A stretch of DNA of 59,545 nucleotides from the NCBI GenBank assembly GCA_016987375.1, contig PJRA01000403.1:135245-194789 (forward strand), given 5' to 3'. Positions 12,440 through 25,850 of the stretch are shown here, piece after piece; position 1 is the stretch's first letter, and the number at the start of each line of letters is the position of its first letter. This stretch comes from Brachionus koreanus (lineage: Eukaryota; Rotifera; Eurotatoria; Ploima; Brachionidae). Below the pieces are notes generated by a model that did no database searches, was not told where the DNA came from, and saw nothing but the letters and a program-made list of their open reading frames with translations. The position numbers and the translations under genes are program-made.

Positions 12440-13740
12440 ACTCGGTTAGCTAAGAAATTATATTGTTACATGCAATTTTTCACTTCTTCTTTCTCAATGC
12501 ATTTGTAATGCCTTCTCAAATTGTACGGCTGATAACGAGAAAAATTTAAATAATTTTCAAAGTTAATAATTTTATACCCATTAATTTCACCTCTCATGCG
12601 TCTAATTTTGGAGCAGTTAAGTTAAATATCTTAAGTCGAAACGAGTAATCTTATTTCTAAGTGAAGGAATGATCTTTGACGGTCTTCTTTGCATCTTGTC
12701 GATTTCAGAAGTGTCTTTCTCAAGAAATGAACACCATGAACTTATAGAGGTTTTACCACTGCTGTGTAAAGCGTTCTTAACGAATCGATGTTCAATTTTT
12801 TGAAACTCTTAGCTATCAAACCCAAAATACGATTTCCACATATTTTATTTGGTTTGTCCAAATAATAGATCTACCGATCTCAGCAATATAAATCGGGAAG
12901 ATTTTTAAAATCAAAGGAAGGATTTTTGAACCAATATTCATTACACTGAATTTTTCGATATTTAAATCCAAAAACTAAGTAAGGGACCAGGTTGAAATAA
13001 AGTCTATTTGAAGTGATACATTGTCTTTTTCCCTTTTAATTTTAGATAAAACTTTAACCTCGGAATATATATCTCACATTTATTTGTCAAGCTAGTGGAA
13101 AGATCATTTCTAAATATCAAAAATAAAAGAGGTCCAAATATTAAGCCTGAAACTAAACTAGAATGACTCTTTGCTCCCTTTGCAATGAAAATCAACCACT
13201 GTCTGTGTGATACCTTATTAAGAACTTTCAAAAAATCAGTGTATATAACGTCAATTGAAGAGTCTGTTCTGAGAGTTGTCGTGAAATCCAATGATTCTAA
13301 TATATTTGTTAAAGCATGGAACCATGTTGTGCATCAGACAATAGATTGTGCTTTAAAAGGTATCATTTAATCTTTAAATAGATTCTCAAGACAACTTGTT
13401 AAATAAACTGGGGGGTAATTAATCGAATTAGGTCTGTTCCATTTCTTTTAAAGGATCACATTGGCCATCTTCAAAATGAAAAGTAATTTTCCTTGAGAAT
13501 GAGATAAACAAAAAAATATGTAATTGGACTCACAAGAACTAAAGCTGCTTTATTTTTATTAGGACAAAATTTTTAACGAGATCTGGTTTAAAAGTTTTGA
13601 GGAGATTGACTTTTTCATAAAATTTTCACTATTCTCAATATGATCAGTATCATTTGAGCAAAGAAAGTTAGAAACTTTATTAAAATTTGGAAATGGTCTG
13701 GATTCATCATTCTTTGTAAAGATTGATTAAAAAAAATAAC
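12440..13740 (-). pseudogene. Decayed CR1/jockey-like non-LTR retrotransposon reverse transcriptase
   Basis: Read on the minus strand from about 13740 down, the pieces follow the order of a LINE reverse transcriptase. First comes a degraded NYPPVYLTSCLENLF (family pattern NYRPISLTS). Next are SIDVIYTDFLKVLNKVSHR (pattern VDVIYLDFSKAFDKV) and GLIFGPLLFLIFRNDLS (pattern GVPQGSVLGPLLFLIFINDL). The thumb-side part has NRILGLIAKSFKKLN, TLYTAVVKPL and KMQRRPSKIIPSLRNK. Stops and frame changes interrupt it and the catalytic YADD segment is degraded, so it is dead. No 5' endonuclease part was seen. It lies in the gene desert upstream of the muscarinic receptor. Confidence 0.8.
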
Positions 13741-16700
13741 TTAATAAGTATTAATTAATATGACTAAAATTAATCTAAAAAAGTTATAATTATTTTTTAA
13801 TGCTTTTGAGTTGTGAAAAATATTCTTTAATACTTTTAGAGCATTTTTTAATAAATTTAAATATATTTATAATATATTTTTACAGCTATTTTAATAAATA
13901 TGAAATGACCGAAATTTTTTAATTTCTATTAAGCCAAATGTTAAATCTTAAATACCGTTTTGATTCTGCTGAAAATGTAACTTAATTCCATCAAGATATT
14001 TATGAAAGCTTATTTACAAAATTTAAATATAACATAGTTAATTGTTTTATTTTCGAAAAAAATACTAAAGTCTATTAAAATGCTGGTATCTATTTTAACT
14101 ATTTGTGAGAGAAAAGAGATTAGATAATTAAAATTATAATAATTTAAAGTCATTGAAATAATCAATCTATTTTAACACAGCTAATATTCGAGACGCATTT
14201 TCAGTTAGATTTTAATCAAAAAATTTGTATATGTTTGTTTTAATCTAAACAAAAATTAATCAAATCCAGACTAATGATTCAAGTAAATTTAAGTAATATG
14301 AGAATTGAATTTAAAATCTAGGGATGTTATAAAATTTTTTATGAAAAATTTTAAATATTTTTTTTACTTATATACCTTGGCAAATAGTTTCTTTCTTTAA
14401 CTAATCAAAATTTAATAATTATGTGTTTATGATTTTAGATTTTATTAGTTTTATTATTAGAACATTAAAATTTAATTGTTTTTAATTTACTAATGTAAAA
14501 TGTTCAGCATTTTTCTTTATTGAGGAATAGTTAAGTACATAATTGAAAGAAAAATTCTCAACAAGACATGACTTTTCTTTACATTTAAAACAATTTATTG
14601 AAAAAAAAAACAAAAATTTTCTTTTTAAGTTGTGTTTTACTTTTGAATCTTATGGAAATAAGTTTTTTTTTAGATTAAATTTCAAAACTTTTTTCTAGAA
14701 TTAGTAAAATTTTAATAAATTGGTACAATAATTGCTAACAAATTATTTTTAGTTTAGTTTAAATTGCAAATAATTTAAAATTATTCCAAAGATTAATACT
14801 TTAAATTTAAAAATTAAAAAAAGATAGTGAATTTTAGATCTTTTATTTACGATTTAAATCAAATCTTGATTGAAAAGATCATTTAAATTTTTTAAATTTT
14901 GAATTTATTTAATGAATTATAGCTAAAATGCATCAAATATTTCATTAGAATCTTTTAATTACTTGAAAGCTTTTCCCTTAAGACTAGGAAATGATTTTAG
15001 CGCCTATAGTTAAAAAATTTCCGCATTAATCTTAGTTGTTATAGTTGTCGTTTTTCATCTAAATTGGGAGTAGAAATCATCTAAATTTAGCATGAAATTT
15101 CATTCAAACTGTTGAAAATCAAACTTGGCTTAAACAGGATGAAAACAAGTTTGTTTGGAAGACAAGATATTATTGATTTGTTTATATATTTTGAGTTAGA
15201 CTTATCTAAATTTAGAATATAGATGAATTTATATTCAGCTTGAAACAAATCAAAAATCAAAGTTTTATGTTTAATTTAGTATTCAATAAAGAAAAAAATT
15301 GTCAGTTAATTAATAGTTATTTGCGAAAATTTTAACGTCACCAAGCACGATCTCTAAAAAGATAGAATTTTTGTAATTTATATATTTTTAAAGAAAGAAT
15401 TATGCTTTTTTTGTAAAGATAGAATTTAAGTTAAAAAAAAAACTATTTCCTTTACTCAAATAAAGCCTAGAATGAACAACTAACAAAAACAATGAGAGAA
15501 AAAATTTTTGCAATTTCATAACTGTTATTTAATGTACAAAAATTATAGAAATTAATTATTTTTTTTAATTATTTAGTAAATTGATAAAAAAAAATTTAGA
15601 AATATCGAAAAATCAATTTAAATTGTTTTTCATTTGTCTAAAGAGGCAAATAAATTGGTTTTATGCTTTCTATTTTATTTTAATTACATGCTACAAATAC
15701 TTGGTAATCAATTTGATTATTTCGGTAGTGACTACAACAAAAAGAACAATCTTAAACTTAGAGATTTATTTTTGGCAGCATCTGAACCAGTCATATAAAT
15801 AAAAATTAGAAACAAAGTCGAATAAACTCAGTGAAATAGGGAAATACATTCTGCAATTTGGTCCAGGGTGAAGTCAAATTTTATCAAAATTAGTCGAGAG
15901 CACGCACCACATATTATTTTTGAAAAAATTCTTCCTGATGGGAACTTGATTGACTAAATCATTTAATTCATTAGCCTATTTTAAAATTCTTAATTTGATT
16001 ATTTTTGATGATAACTCAATTTTTCTAGAAAGACACTAGCTTTCTATCGATTCTTTAATCATATTAAACCGTAAATTTGACGAATAAATCAAATTTTTGA
16101 TTATGTTTATTTTAATGAAAGCTCAAAAATATCATTGTTCTTTGATCTTTTATTACATTAGTGTAAAATAAAATTAAGATTTTAGCTTTTTAATTCGAAC
16201 AAAATTCTTTATTCGATATTATATAAATCAAAGTTATGGATCTATACAAAACTTTCTGTTTTTTAGATACAGAAGAAAAAATTAGAGAGATCTCTAAGGT
16301 AATATGTGTGAGTAGAAAATTTAGTTGACGTGACACACGTTTATATCGAGTTTTTTAATTAAATTTTGTTAAATTTGCGTTTAAAAATTTGATCAGCTAG
16401 TCTCAAAGTCATGATTTCCCTCAATACTGAACAATTAAAACATTTAATTACAAAAATTTCATAATATAAATTAAATCATACTATTTTTCCGAATGTGAAG
16501 AATGTCTTTAAATTTATTTGTTTCATGTTGAAAAATAAGATTTAGATTTTGACAAAGGCTATTTGTAAAAAATAAGCAGACTTTGATGTTTTTTTATAAA
16601 ACTAAAAACATTAGCTGCAAATAGTTAGCTATACAAATTCATGTAATTTTTAAAACTTCAATTAAAAAATAATTAATTCTTTAAAGTTTGTTATAAGTAA

Positions 16701-19700
16701 AGCTCGCTTCTTTAAATAGTTTTTTTTTTCTGGTTTCATGAGTGAAGGATCAAGTAAAAAATTTCTTTGTTTGTTTGTAATAGAATCGTTTCTGAAAAGA
16801 AATATTACTTTTTATTGCTATTTTTATTAGTGGAGTTATAGTTGATGAAACAGAATAATTAGAATTAATTAGATGCTTTTTCAAGGAAGCAATTTTGCTC
16901 AATCGGGACAAAAATGGGCAAACAAAAAAACTAAAATTATTTAGAGATCTCGAAACCTTAATTATAGAGGAAAATTTAAAGCTGCGATGAATTAAGAAAA
17001 AGAGTCTGAGTATTGATTTGATATTAGTTTTGGAGATTTCCGTCAAAAGTGAGCGCAGAACAATACGCCCATTAGAATTCTGATTGACTCATGTAATAGG
17101 AAGGAATTTTTTTTACTTGTTTAAAATTTGCTTTTATTTTTAATCAAAATTTTTGAATATCTTTTAATTATAAATCAAATTTGATAAAATTGGAATTATG
17201 AGCTGAACAGAGTATGGCTAAGTGCATAATAAAGATGTCATAAATGATTAATTCTATTTATTTTCGAATAAAAATAGACTTTGATAGAACGTTAAAATAG
17301 AGCCAAATGAGCTGATGAATTGTCTGGTGATTATAGAATTTTGTGAGCCTATAATTTTATGGCTTTGCAAAGTTTCAACTCTCTGAACAAAGTCATATAA
17401 ATTATCATGATATTTAAATTTTCAATTCAGCATTAAGTGCTTTGAATGATAAGTTTAGAAAATTTTTCGAATTAGCTAATTGGAATAGAGCTTTTCTTTC
17501 TAATTAGGCTTTTTATTAATTCGAAATTTTCTTCTTAATTGCTGAAATCTCGGAACGAGTTTGAAGCTAAATTTAAAGAAAAAAATTAAATTCAATTTTT
17601 TTTTCATTTTTAAATAAAAAAAAGTGACCAAAATGACACTTAATTTAAAATGAAAGAAACTAAAGACAAATCTAATTTGTAAACAACTCTGTAACTAGGG
17701 AATATATTTTTTCCTCGATACTATCTTTAATGTCGATTGAATGAAATATAAGTATTTTTTTTTTAGCAAAAAAAATATAAAATTAAATGAGAGATTTTAG
17801 TCAATGCAACTTGATAAAAAAGCGTTTTTTGGATTAATTAACTTGTGAAATTTTTTCCAAAAAAAAAAGCTTATCTTTTTACTCCATTCGCAGTCTGATA
17901 TTTGTCAAAAAAAAAATAGATCAAATTTTTAAGACTAAATAATAATTAAACAAATTAATTTAACGGTTTAATAGCTCAATTTTTCAATTTATTTAACTGC
18001 TTAGTTACAAATTAACAAACAAACATTGAATTTGTTCCTAAACACAGGAATTAGATATTAAAATCATGTTTATCTAAGGAACCAACATTAAAATAAACAC
18101 ATAATACTATATTTTTGTGAATGTTAAGGAAATTAAATACTTTAAGATAAAAAAAATTGAAAATTTTCAAGTCGCAATTATTCTCAACTGTAAAAAACGA
18201 CCTTAATTGGCCTATTTATTTAATTTTAACTATTTGATTCAAAAATATGTCTTTAGTTTTTTGAATAGAAGATGTCTGAAAATCAATAATATCATTCAGA
18301 TAGATCATTCATGACGAACTGCCTGCAAGGATTTAAAAAGTGATAATTAAATTCTTTCAAAATCTATCTTGTAGGCATTTGGCATTGTATCATTAATAAA
18401 TAAAGAAGTTCTATAATTTCGAATAAACTAAATTTTCTATAGTTTATTTGAATTAATTACATTAGAAAAAGTTTTTATTTAATGAAAAGAGAAACTTGAT
18501 CGCAGGACAATTATTATGATGGTTAACTTAATAGAATAATTTTGAATGTGACAACACTGTCTGCCATTTTAATCATTCTTAACAAGCATGTTCTCTCATT
18601 AATTGTTCAAGTTAAATAAACTATCAATTAAAAGTGAATTTATGTTGTTTAAGTGTTTGAACTTATTTTAATAAAATTGTTCTCTGGAAGAATATAAAAC
18701 AGCAAAAAAAGGTTATTATTAAGTGTACCATTAAGTTAAATGGGAGAATTTATTAAAGTTTACTATCTAAAAATTGAGATAATTTTGTTTTAGAATTGAT
18801 TCATTTTGGCCTGACATCGTTTGTTTCAAATAAATTAAGTAGAATAAATGATATTTAAAGAATTTGTTTCTTGTTTTAATTGTGTTTTATTGAATTGAAT
18901 TCTTTAGATAAATAGGGCAATTCTTAGGGTTTTATATAAGGAAAAATGTAATTTTTTTAATCAAGTTAAATTAATAAAGAGCAATATTGCAGGTTTAACT
19001 TAAACAATTACATACATTAATCTGATAGTATTTAGGAAAACTTTTCTTCAATATTAAAAATATAAAAAAAATTCGTTTTTATTTGATTTTGTATATTTTT
19101 TCTTTAGAAAAAGAGAAGAGCTGAAATAGCATCTAAAAGCTATTAATTCTAATTAATTTCAAGTAACTAGCTTTATTTCTGTAAGCATTTATTTGAATTG
19201 TTTGACATTCACAATAGAAAAAATAAAGAATCCAAAAAAAATATAAATTAATGGCTGATTAGGCAAAATCAAAATTCATCTATTTGACTGTTAAGTCTTT
19301 AAAACTATCTCTTACACCTTGAGGCAGAATTGATTATTTTGAATTTTTTTTTGTTAAAATATCTCTAATTAGCTTCGATTTATTTTAAAAGTAAATTGTA
19401 CATAAACATAACAGTTTGAAAAAAGGTCTAGTAATGATTATGTCGCAGAAAATCATCATTTTTCATTTTCCCAAAAATTATCGATTTCATCTAAAAGAAG
19501 GCTTTTAGTTAGTTAGTTTTTTTAATTTCGATTATTTACAAAAATTAATAAAAAAAAAAATTTGAAATTATAATCGGCATCCGGCTTAGTCAATCAAACT
19601 TTTAAATATTTACTTAAGCTGGTTAAGTTAGCAACTTTTGTTTTTGAATTTGGGAATTTATTTAATTATTAGTTATTGTCGTTTGAGAGTTTCAAAAAAT

Positions 19701-21611
19701 ATATTTTTTTAATTACATAAAATATTTTGTTTTTAATTTAAGGCTCATTTTGAAGAACAATTTTATTTTAGGCAAAAATTTCCCATGCTGACATTTTTCT
19801 TTATCGAATAATCTTTTTCATCTTAATTAGAAATAGTTTTTAAATTAAGAAATTAATTCCACAATTTGAATAGTTAAAGTTTAACTATTCAAATATTATA
19901 TTTGAATTTTTTCGGCTTGAAAAAATTCAACTAATATTTTTAGAAAATATCAAATAATGTTTTATTCAAGAATTTTTTTAGATTTTTTAGTCATTTTTAT
20001 TGTTAAATTAAATAAAATTTGATGAAAGCAGTATTTTTTAATTAAAATTTGCGAAATTCTAAAGCAAATCTTTGCTATTAGTAATGTGCTGTGTCAGTTT
20101 ATTTCTTCTTAAATTGTTAGAATTTGCTTAAAATAAAATATTGATTAGAATCATCGTTTATAATCACATCCTAAGGACTCAAGTGCAAGAAAAACGCCCT
20201 TTTTAGTAAAATGATGATCATTTAAATTTTGAAAAAAAAATAATCACAAGCTTTAAGGTAGATCCTAGAAAATTGCTAGTGCCAATAACGATTTTAACGA
20301 AAAGAACAGTGACTAAATATAAGCAAAATAAAAATATTTTTCCTTAAGATAATTGTTAACAATCTGTTGATAGCTTGTATTAAATCATATAATGAATTAG
20401 AATCAAAAGATTTTGCCAAATTGGCACATTCAAACTGTAAACAGGAGAAAAAAACTACCAGAATTTAATTTAAAAACTTAGCAATCGTTTTACCTGGTTT
20501 AATTTGATAAAACAAATAAATTTGATTTATCGGCAATCAAAAATTTATTTTATTGTTAAAAAATTGGAATAACGAAAAAAAAATTTTTTTTGAATTGTTT
20601 TTTATTTATTTAAAAAAAGTTGTGTAAGGTCTTTAAAAAATTTGATTTATTTCCCAATATTATGATTAAGATAAATTAAATTGAAAGCATTAATTATCAG
20701 TTTAAGATATTTTTGTTTTAATCAGAATAATAATTTTAATTAATTATATTACGATGAATAAAAGGCTAATTTCCTTTGTCACTTAGGTAGCAGCAGATGC
20801 ATCTTTTATAACTATTTATAGAATATTTATTAATTGATAAATTATTTTTAAATTTTTTTTATTAAAAATTAAATGCTGATAAAGTTGCTTAGCATGTGTA
20901 CACCATTTGAATTATTTTAAGATAATTGAGACTTAAAAAATTAAATTTCAATAAATTCGACTAATGTTTTAGAATTTTGATGCTTAATTCGGGAAAAAAA
21001 TTCGATTCTAGAATTTTTTTTTCAAAAACATATTCAAGAAAAATTTACTAAACACGCAGTATTAAAAAATTTGCAAATATATAAGAAAACGTGTTTTAAT
21101 AAAAAAAAAAGAATAATTAAAGCTTAATAAATATTTTTTTAAGTAACTAATTTTTCATGTCATACAAGTCTCTTTTTATGATTGACTTATTTGTTTTCTG
21201 GAATAAAATAAAATAATTTTTTTTATTATTGAAAAAATGGACTTTCATATGTCATAAATTTAATTTTTTTTTTCAGATTTTAATTTTTTTGGTGAAGAAG
21301 ACTAGTAACTACACTTAATATTTTAAAAATAAAAAATTACCGAATTACCAATATTTTTTATTTAAAATCGATTTTTTGCCTTAGGCACTTGTTTTTTATT
21401 TTAGTTTTTAAATTTAAAATTTTGCATTATCAAGAAAAGTGAATTCGAATAGAAAATTAAATGCTTGCTATGGTTTAGAAAACATCTAATCGGTATTCGA
21501 AATGAATTCAATCTATTTCAAAGCTGATTGATCCTTGAACAAAAATCAATGCTTAATAATTGTTGGTAATTAAACAAATTTTAGGAAATTAGCTGACTGA
21601 GTATCGATATA
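13741..21611. other. Gene desert upstream of the muscarinic receptor gene
   Basis: About 7.9 kb of AT-rich DNA. The few open frames (for example 16750-17046 minus and 15581-15802 plus) have low-complexity composition, no splice context and no family resemblance. Promoter elements of the receptor gene must lie here, but I cannot identify any with confidence. Confidence 0.5.
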
Positions 21612-24026
21612 ATGATAAATTCAATTATATACATAAGAAATACTAATTTTGAGCTGAACTGCGCATGTTTTCTAAAAATTTTAATCTATGTTGTTTTAGT
21701 TGCTCAGTTGACAATAGCCAATGCTAACATAATGGTGATTGATGAACTTTCAAGTCTAAGTGACCAATTTGCGCTGCATGAATACAATTTTAGTTCTTCT
21801 AAACAAGGATCCAATTTTCAAGTCATATTCAGTGACGATGAAACGTCCAAGAAATTAAATGATTCGGATTTATTTTTGAAAAATATCGATCACTCAAATG
21901 AAATTTACTCTTTGCCTGCTAAGATTATTCTAAGCATTCTTGCCTCTTCTGCAAGTTTAATAACAGTGAGCGGCAATTTGTTGGTTATGTTGTCATTTTT
22001 TTTAGACCATCAAATCCGCAATCCGACAAATTATTTTATTTTATCACTTTCTGTTAGTGATTTTATGATCGGTATGTTTTCGATGCCCTTTTTGACACTT
22101 TATCTCATGATTGGAGAGTGGCCTTTTGGCAGAATAATTTGCAATCTATGGCTAGCACTCGACTATACAGTTTGTTTGACTTCAATTTACACAGTTTTTT
22201 TTATAACTATTGATCGATTTTGTTCAGTAAAAATACCGGCTAAGTATCGAAAATGGCGGTCTCCAAATAAAATTGTTCTAATGGTCATGCTCACTTGGCT
22301 AGTACCGTTTGGTCTATTTTTCACCTCTATTTTTGCCTGGTCCTACGCCACGCAAACTGAATTCGACCCTAAAAATTGTGATGTAGCATGGAGCTCAAAC
22401 AAATTGTTCTCTGTAGCTCTAGTTTTTTCCTATTTTTGGAGCACATTATGCGTCATAATTGTGCTCTATTCGTTTATTTACCAAGTGGCCAAGGACTTAG
22501 AGAAAAAAAGTCGCGAAAAACAGCGCAAGCTGAGTTCTTTGGTTGGGTGCAGCGCCTCCAATACTGGGGCGCTGGTCGGTGTTGTTATTCCCACCAATAA
22601 CACGATCAACAAAAATGGACTGCTCACACCTAACGAGTTTGATGAAGAGCTAGGCGACAGTCATGCTAAGTTGAGCGCGCCTGTTTCCAAAAAAAAACAG
22701 CTTCAATTCATCAAGAATTCTCATAAAGACAACAATTTGAACAAGAAAAAGCCAGAAAAAGTCACTAATTCAAACAAATATGATAATGGAAAAAAAAATG
22801 CAAAAAATCTACCCAATTGCAACAACCAAACTAGTACGAGAAGTCTCAAATCGCTTAAAACTGCTTTTACGGGCCATAATCATAGCTATGCATCGACAGT
22901 TAGCAAAGATGATGAATTTTCGAGTAGCTACGACTCTCATTCAGACTTCGATTCGGCTAAGAAAACAAATTATAACAGAAAATCTGACATGCAATTTGAA
23001 ATGCCACACGTAGAAAAAGTATTACTTTCGCCGCGACCCGAGTCACTAGCTGTAATGACACAGGATCAATTCGACGAACAATGCACAACCAAACAGTCTT
23101 CCATTTACAACAAAAACAAGCTTGTTAAATCAGTATCAGTAAACTCGAACAGGAAGTCGGAAATACCATTTATTGAGGACGAAAATGAGGAACTAACATA
23201 TGTTCTTACAAGACGTCGATTCGGTGACAAAGACCATCGGATGCCTGTTAAGGAAGAGAAAATTTTAATCAAGTCCCCAATACGCGCAAGTTTATTGCAT
23301 AAAATTTCAGTGCCTATAAAAAATAGTTTATCACGACGAAGCTCTCAAAAATCAGAACTCGAAGAATCTGATATGACAAAGACAACCAGCAAATTTGAGC
23401 TGTTGACCAGTCAGTTTTCAGAGGACAAAGCTAGCGATCGAAACGTAGACGAAAAAAAAAAGTTGCTTGGTGATTCAGAAAAGGCCAAGAACGATTCTAC
23501 TCTGGAAGAAAAGAGCAGCAAAGATTTTTTAAAATTGGGCGCTTCTTTAACTGTTAGTGCGCAGAATTCTTTAAAGATAACACCTTCTTCTACTCAAACA
23601 GCTCTAAGTAGTGGATTCGATTCTTCAAATTCGAATAAAAACCCGGTCGATAAATCAACGAATAAAATGGAAAACATTGATAATACAACTAGCAAAAGTG
23701 TTGGCACTGGTACAACTCCGTTCCCAATTCGTCCGCTGCAAAAACGCAAAACTAAACATGAAAATCGAGCTAGAAAAGCTCTGAGAACAATTAGTTTTAT
23801 TTTAGGCGCCTTTATATTCTGTTTTGCCCCGTGGCATGTAGTCAGTATTTACAATTCGTTTTGTCCAAATTGTTTTGAGTCAAATTTGTATCATCACTTT
23901 TTTTATTCATGCTATTTTTTGTGTTATCTCAATTCACCGATAAATCCATTCATGTATGCATTGGCAAATCAACAATTCAAGAAAACGTTTTGCAGAATTT
24001 TAAAAGGTGATTGGAGAAGATTGTAA
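21612..24026 (+). CDS. Muscarinic acetylcholine receptor, invertebrate type B / GAR-2-like GPCR
   Basis: Intronless, 804 residues. A hydrophobic segment at residues 21-38 may be a signal peptide. The extracellular N-terminus has sequons at N59 and N83. TM1-TM5 occupy about 103-290, with SGNLL in TM1, D150 in TM2, WLALDYTVC with the amine-binding D184 in TM3, and the TM3/ECL2 disulfide pair C177/C256. TM6 (CFAPWHV) and TM7 (LNSPINPFMYA) lie at about 726-785. The TM3 stretch, KIPAKYRKWRSPNK and the C-terminus ANQQFKKTF-RILKGDW match arthropod mAChR-B and nematode GAR-2 rather than vertebrate M1-M5. That group couples to Gi/o in studied species. The third intracellular loop is about 430 residues, rich in Ser, Lys and Asn. 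The DRY motif is DRF (201-203). Other aminergic receptors are less likely. Confidence 0.92.
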   Translation: MINSIIYIRNTNFELNCACFLKILIYVVLVAQLTIANANIMVIDELSSLSDQFALHEYNFSSSKQGSNFQVIFSDDETSKKLNDSDLFLKNIDHSNEIYSLPAKIILSILASSASLITVSGNLLVMLSFFLDHQIRNPTNYFILSLSVSDFMIGMFSMPFLTLYLMIGEWPFGRIICNLWLALDYTVCLTSIYTVFFITIDRFCSVKIPAKYRKWRSPNKIVLMVMLTWLVPFGLFFTSIFAWSYATQTEFDPKNCDVAWSSNKLFSVALVFSYFWSTLCVIIVLYSFIYQVAKDLEKKSREKQRKLSSLVGCSASNTGALVGVVIPTNNTINKNGLLTPNEFDEELGDSHAKLSAPVSKKKQLQFIKNSHKDNNLNKKKPEKVTNSNKYDNGKKNAKNLPNCNNQTSTRSLKSLKTAFTGHNHSYASTVSKDDEFSSSYDSHSDFDSAKKTNYNRKSDMQFEMPHVEKVLLSPRPESLAVMTQDQFDEQCTTKQSSIYNKNKLVKSVSVNSNRKSEIPFIEDENEELTYVLTRRRFGDKDHRMPVKEEKILIKSPIRASLLHKISVPIKNSLSRRSSQKSELEESDMTKTTSKFELLTSQFSEDKASDRNVDEKKKLLGDSEKAKNDSTLEEKSSKDFLKLGASLTVSAQNSLKITPSSTQTALSSGFDSSNSNKNPVDKSTNKMENIDNTTSKSVGTGTTPFPIRPLQKRKTKHENRARKALRTISFILGAFIFCFAPWHVVSIYNSFCPNCFESNLYHHFFYSCYFLCYLNSPINPFMYALANQQFKKTFCRILKGDWRRL

Positions 24027-24105
24027 ATTGTTTTTTCGTTTCTTTATTAATCTGAAATTATATTATAAATTATTTCTAATATATTTTTATCTTAGTTTTA
24101 TTTAA

Positions 24106-24111
24106 AATAAA
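24106..24111 (+). terminator. Candidate poly(A) signal of the muscarinic receptor gene
   Basis: AATAAA lies 80 nt after the stop codon and is followed directly by an A-rich run. It is the first canonical signal downstream. Confidence 0.5.
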
Positions 24112-24440
24112 AAAAAAAAAAAACAACAAAAAATTTAATTTAATCTTCAAGTGATTTGGATTATTTTTCATCTGAGAAATATCACACTTTTTTTTTAGAT
24201 TTTTAGTCGGTAAAAATTTAATAGGTTCAACAAGATACAAAATTATTTTTGTATTCAATTTTTTCTATCAACTAAGCATTTGACGAGAATTTGGTTTAGA
24301 AATCCAAAAAAATGCTTCTCATCTAGACAAACTTAAAAATGTTGATAATCAATAATTTAGGAAAATTTATATTTTAATCGCTTTTATAGCATATTTAATA
24401 AGCTCAAAAGAAAGAATTTTGTTTTTATCTCAATGAAAGA

Positions 24441-24515
24441 AAGCTAAAAAATAGCGAAACTACATCTAGTATGGCTCCTAAGGTCTCCTGTTGCAGCTAA
24501 TTACTAATTATTATT
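24441..24515. repeat. Dispersed short repeat, copy 2 (partner at 9435-9510)
   Basis: It carries the same ATAGCGAAACTAC and GGTCTCCTG-TG-AGC blocks as 9435-9510, followed by an ATT-rich tail. Confidence 0.5.
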
Positions 24516-25347
24516 TACATATGCATTTTTACATTTGTATGTTTAACAAGCCAGCATGTAAAGCTTAAATTTTGACAAATGTATTCATTTTTGTGAAAAT
24601 TTTAAGATTTTGAGATATTTTTTTTTTAGATTAGAAACGCACTTTGCTTAGCATTATTTTACAATACCTTTTTTAATAATTTCAAATAAATTTTTTTGTA
24701 ATGAAATTTATTTAATTTAAATTTAATTTTATTCATCAAAATTAATGATATCAATTTGTAAAAAAAAAATTTTTAGCAACTAAATTTTTTATAGAAAAAG
24801 TGTTGATAACATTAACATTTCTTGTTCTAACCGATATAGAATTACATAGTTCAAAATTAATTTTTTGGTAGATTAAATTGTCCGTTAGAGTTAGGTTCAT
24901 AAAAGAAAACATAACATAAAAGTAAGAGAAATACATGGCTACATATGGCATAAAGCGCATAAAGTACATAAAATTCAGCTTTAGATCTTAAATAAAATAT
25001 AGAATTACACTGTTCGAATCATCACTATGTATATAAATTACATAAAAATTAAAGTCAAGAACAACTTTAAAATCTAAGCTCATAAAAAGGGAATCCTCTA
25101 TACTCAAGCCCAATATTGTTTTTTTAATTTTTCCATTAAAAAGGATTGATACTCTAATCCAAAATATCAACATTCTAGATTTTACTTGCGTCATTGATAG
25201 TACCTCTACCGGGAAACGTTCAAATTATAGAAATAAAATCATAAAATCTATTAATTATAGGAAAATTTTGATTGAAAAATTTTACTCTTGGATTTTGTTT
25301 ATTAAAAAAAAAAGAAATTTATTTTTTATTTTATTCATTTGTTTAAT

Positions 25348-25373
25348 CTGTATTGAGCTAATGCTCCTTCAGA
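25348..25373 (-). mobile_element. Solo 3'-end of a non-LTR retrotransposon
   Basis: The reverse complement reads TCTGAAGGAGCATTAGCTC followed by a TACAG motif. The same string ends the retrotransposon fragment at 56411-56435. This copy is a 5'-truncated insertion on the minus strand. Confidence 0.6.
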
Positions 25374-25781
25374 ATAAAAATATAAAGAATATTTAAAAAA
25401 AAAAAACTTTTAAATAATTACTACTTATTAGAGACATACAGTTCAATTTTTAGCAGAAAATTTAAGCTTAAAAGACGACAATTCGAAACATATGTTGGTC
25501 GCTAAGATATATTTATCAACATACCAAGCATACGTTCAATTGCTTATTTAATTGAGTAAGTAATTCAAATGTATAATAAATTCTAAATCCTGGTTGAAAA
25601 ATTAAAAAGAACCCAAAAAAGCAGGACTGAAAACCGAAATCTCAAAAAAAGTATTCAGTTAATAATAACATTGATGATAATTTGGATTCAAATTAAATTG
25701 CAATATTTTACTTAAGAAAAAGAAACATTTAATTTGCTATTTAAAATAATTCTAAGTAATGAATAAATTTTCAAATAATGT

Positions 25782-25848
25782 CTTTTTATCTGATATTAAA
25801 TTATTTTAATTACAGATATCACATTATAATGTGATATCAGATAAAAAG
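25782..25848. repeat. Inverted repeat with perfect 24-nt palindrome
   Basis: Left arm CTTTTTATCTGATAT (25782-25796) is the exact inverse of 25834-25848. Inside, 25815-25838 is a perfect palindrome centred on ATTATAAT. It directly abuts the dispersed repeat starting at 25851, so it may be one end of the same element or an insertion beside it. Confidence 0.8.
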
Positions 25849-25850
25849 GT

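Noticed and set aside
13185..13370. Plus-strand 61-residue open frame
   Set aside because: It is the antisense of the decayed reverse transcriptase, whose minus-strand pieces match the family in order.
16750..17046. 98-residue minus-strand open frame in the gene desert
   Set aside because: It has repetitive Ser/Lys/Phe composition and no splice context, conserved motif or family resemblance.
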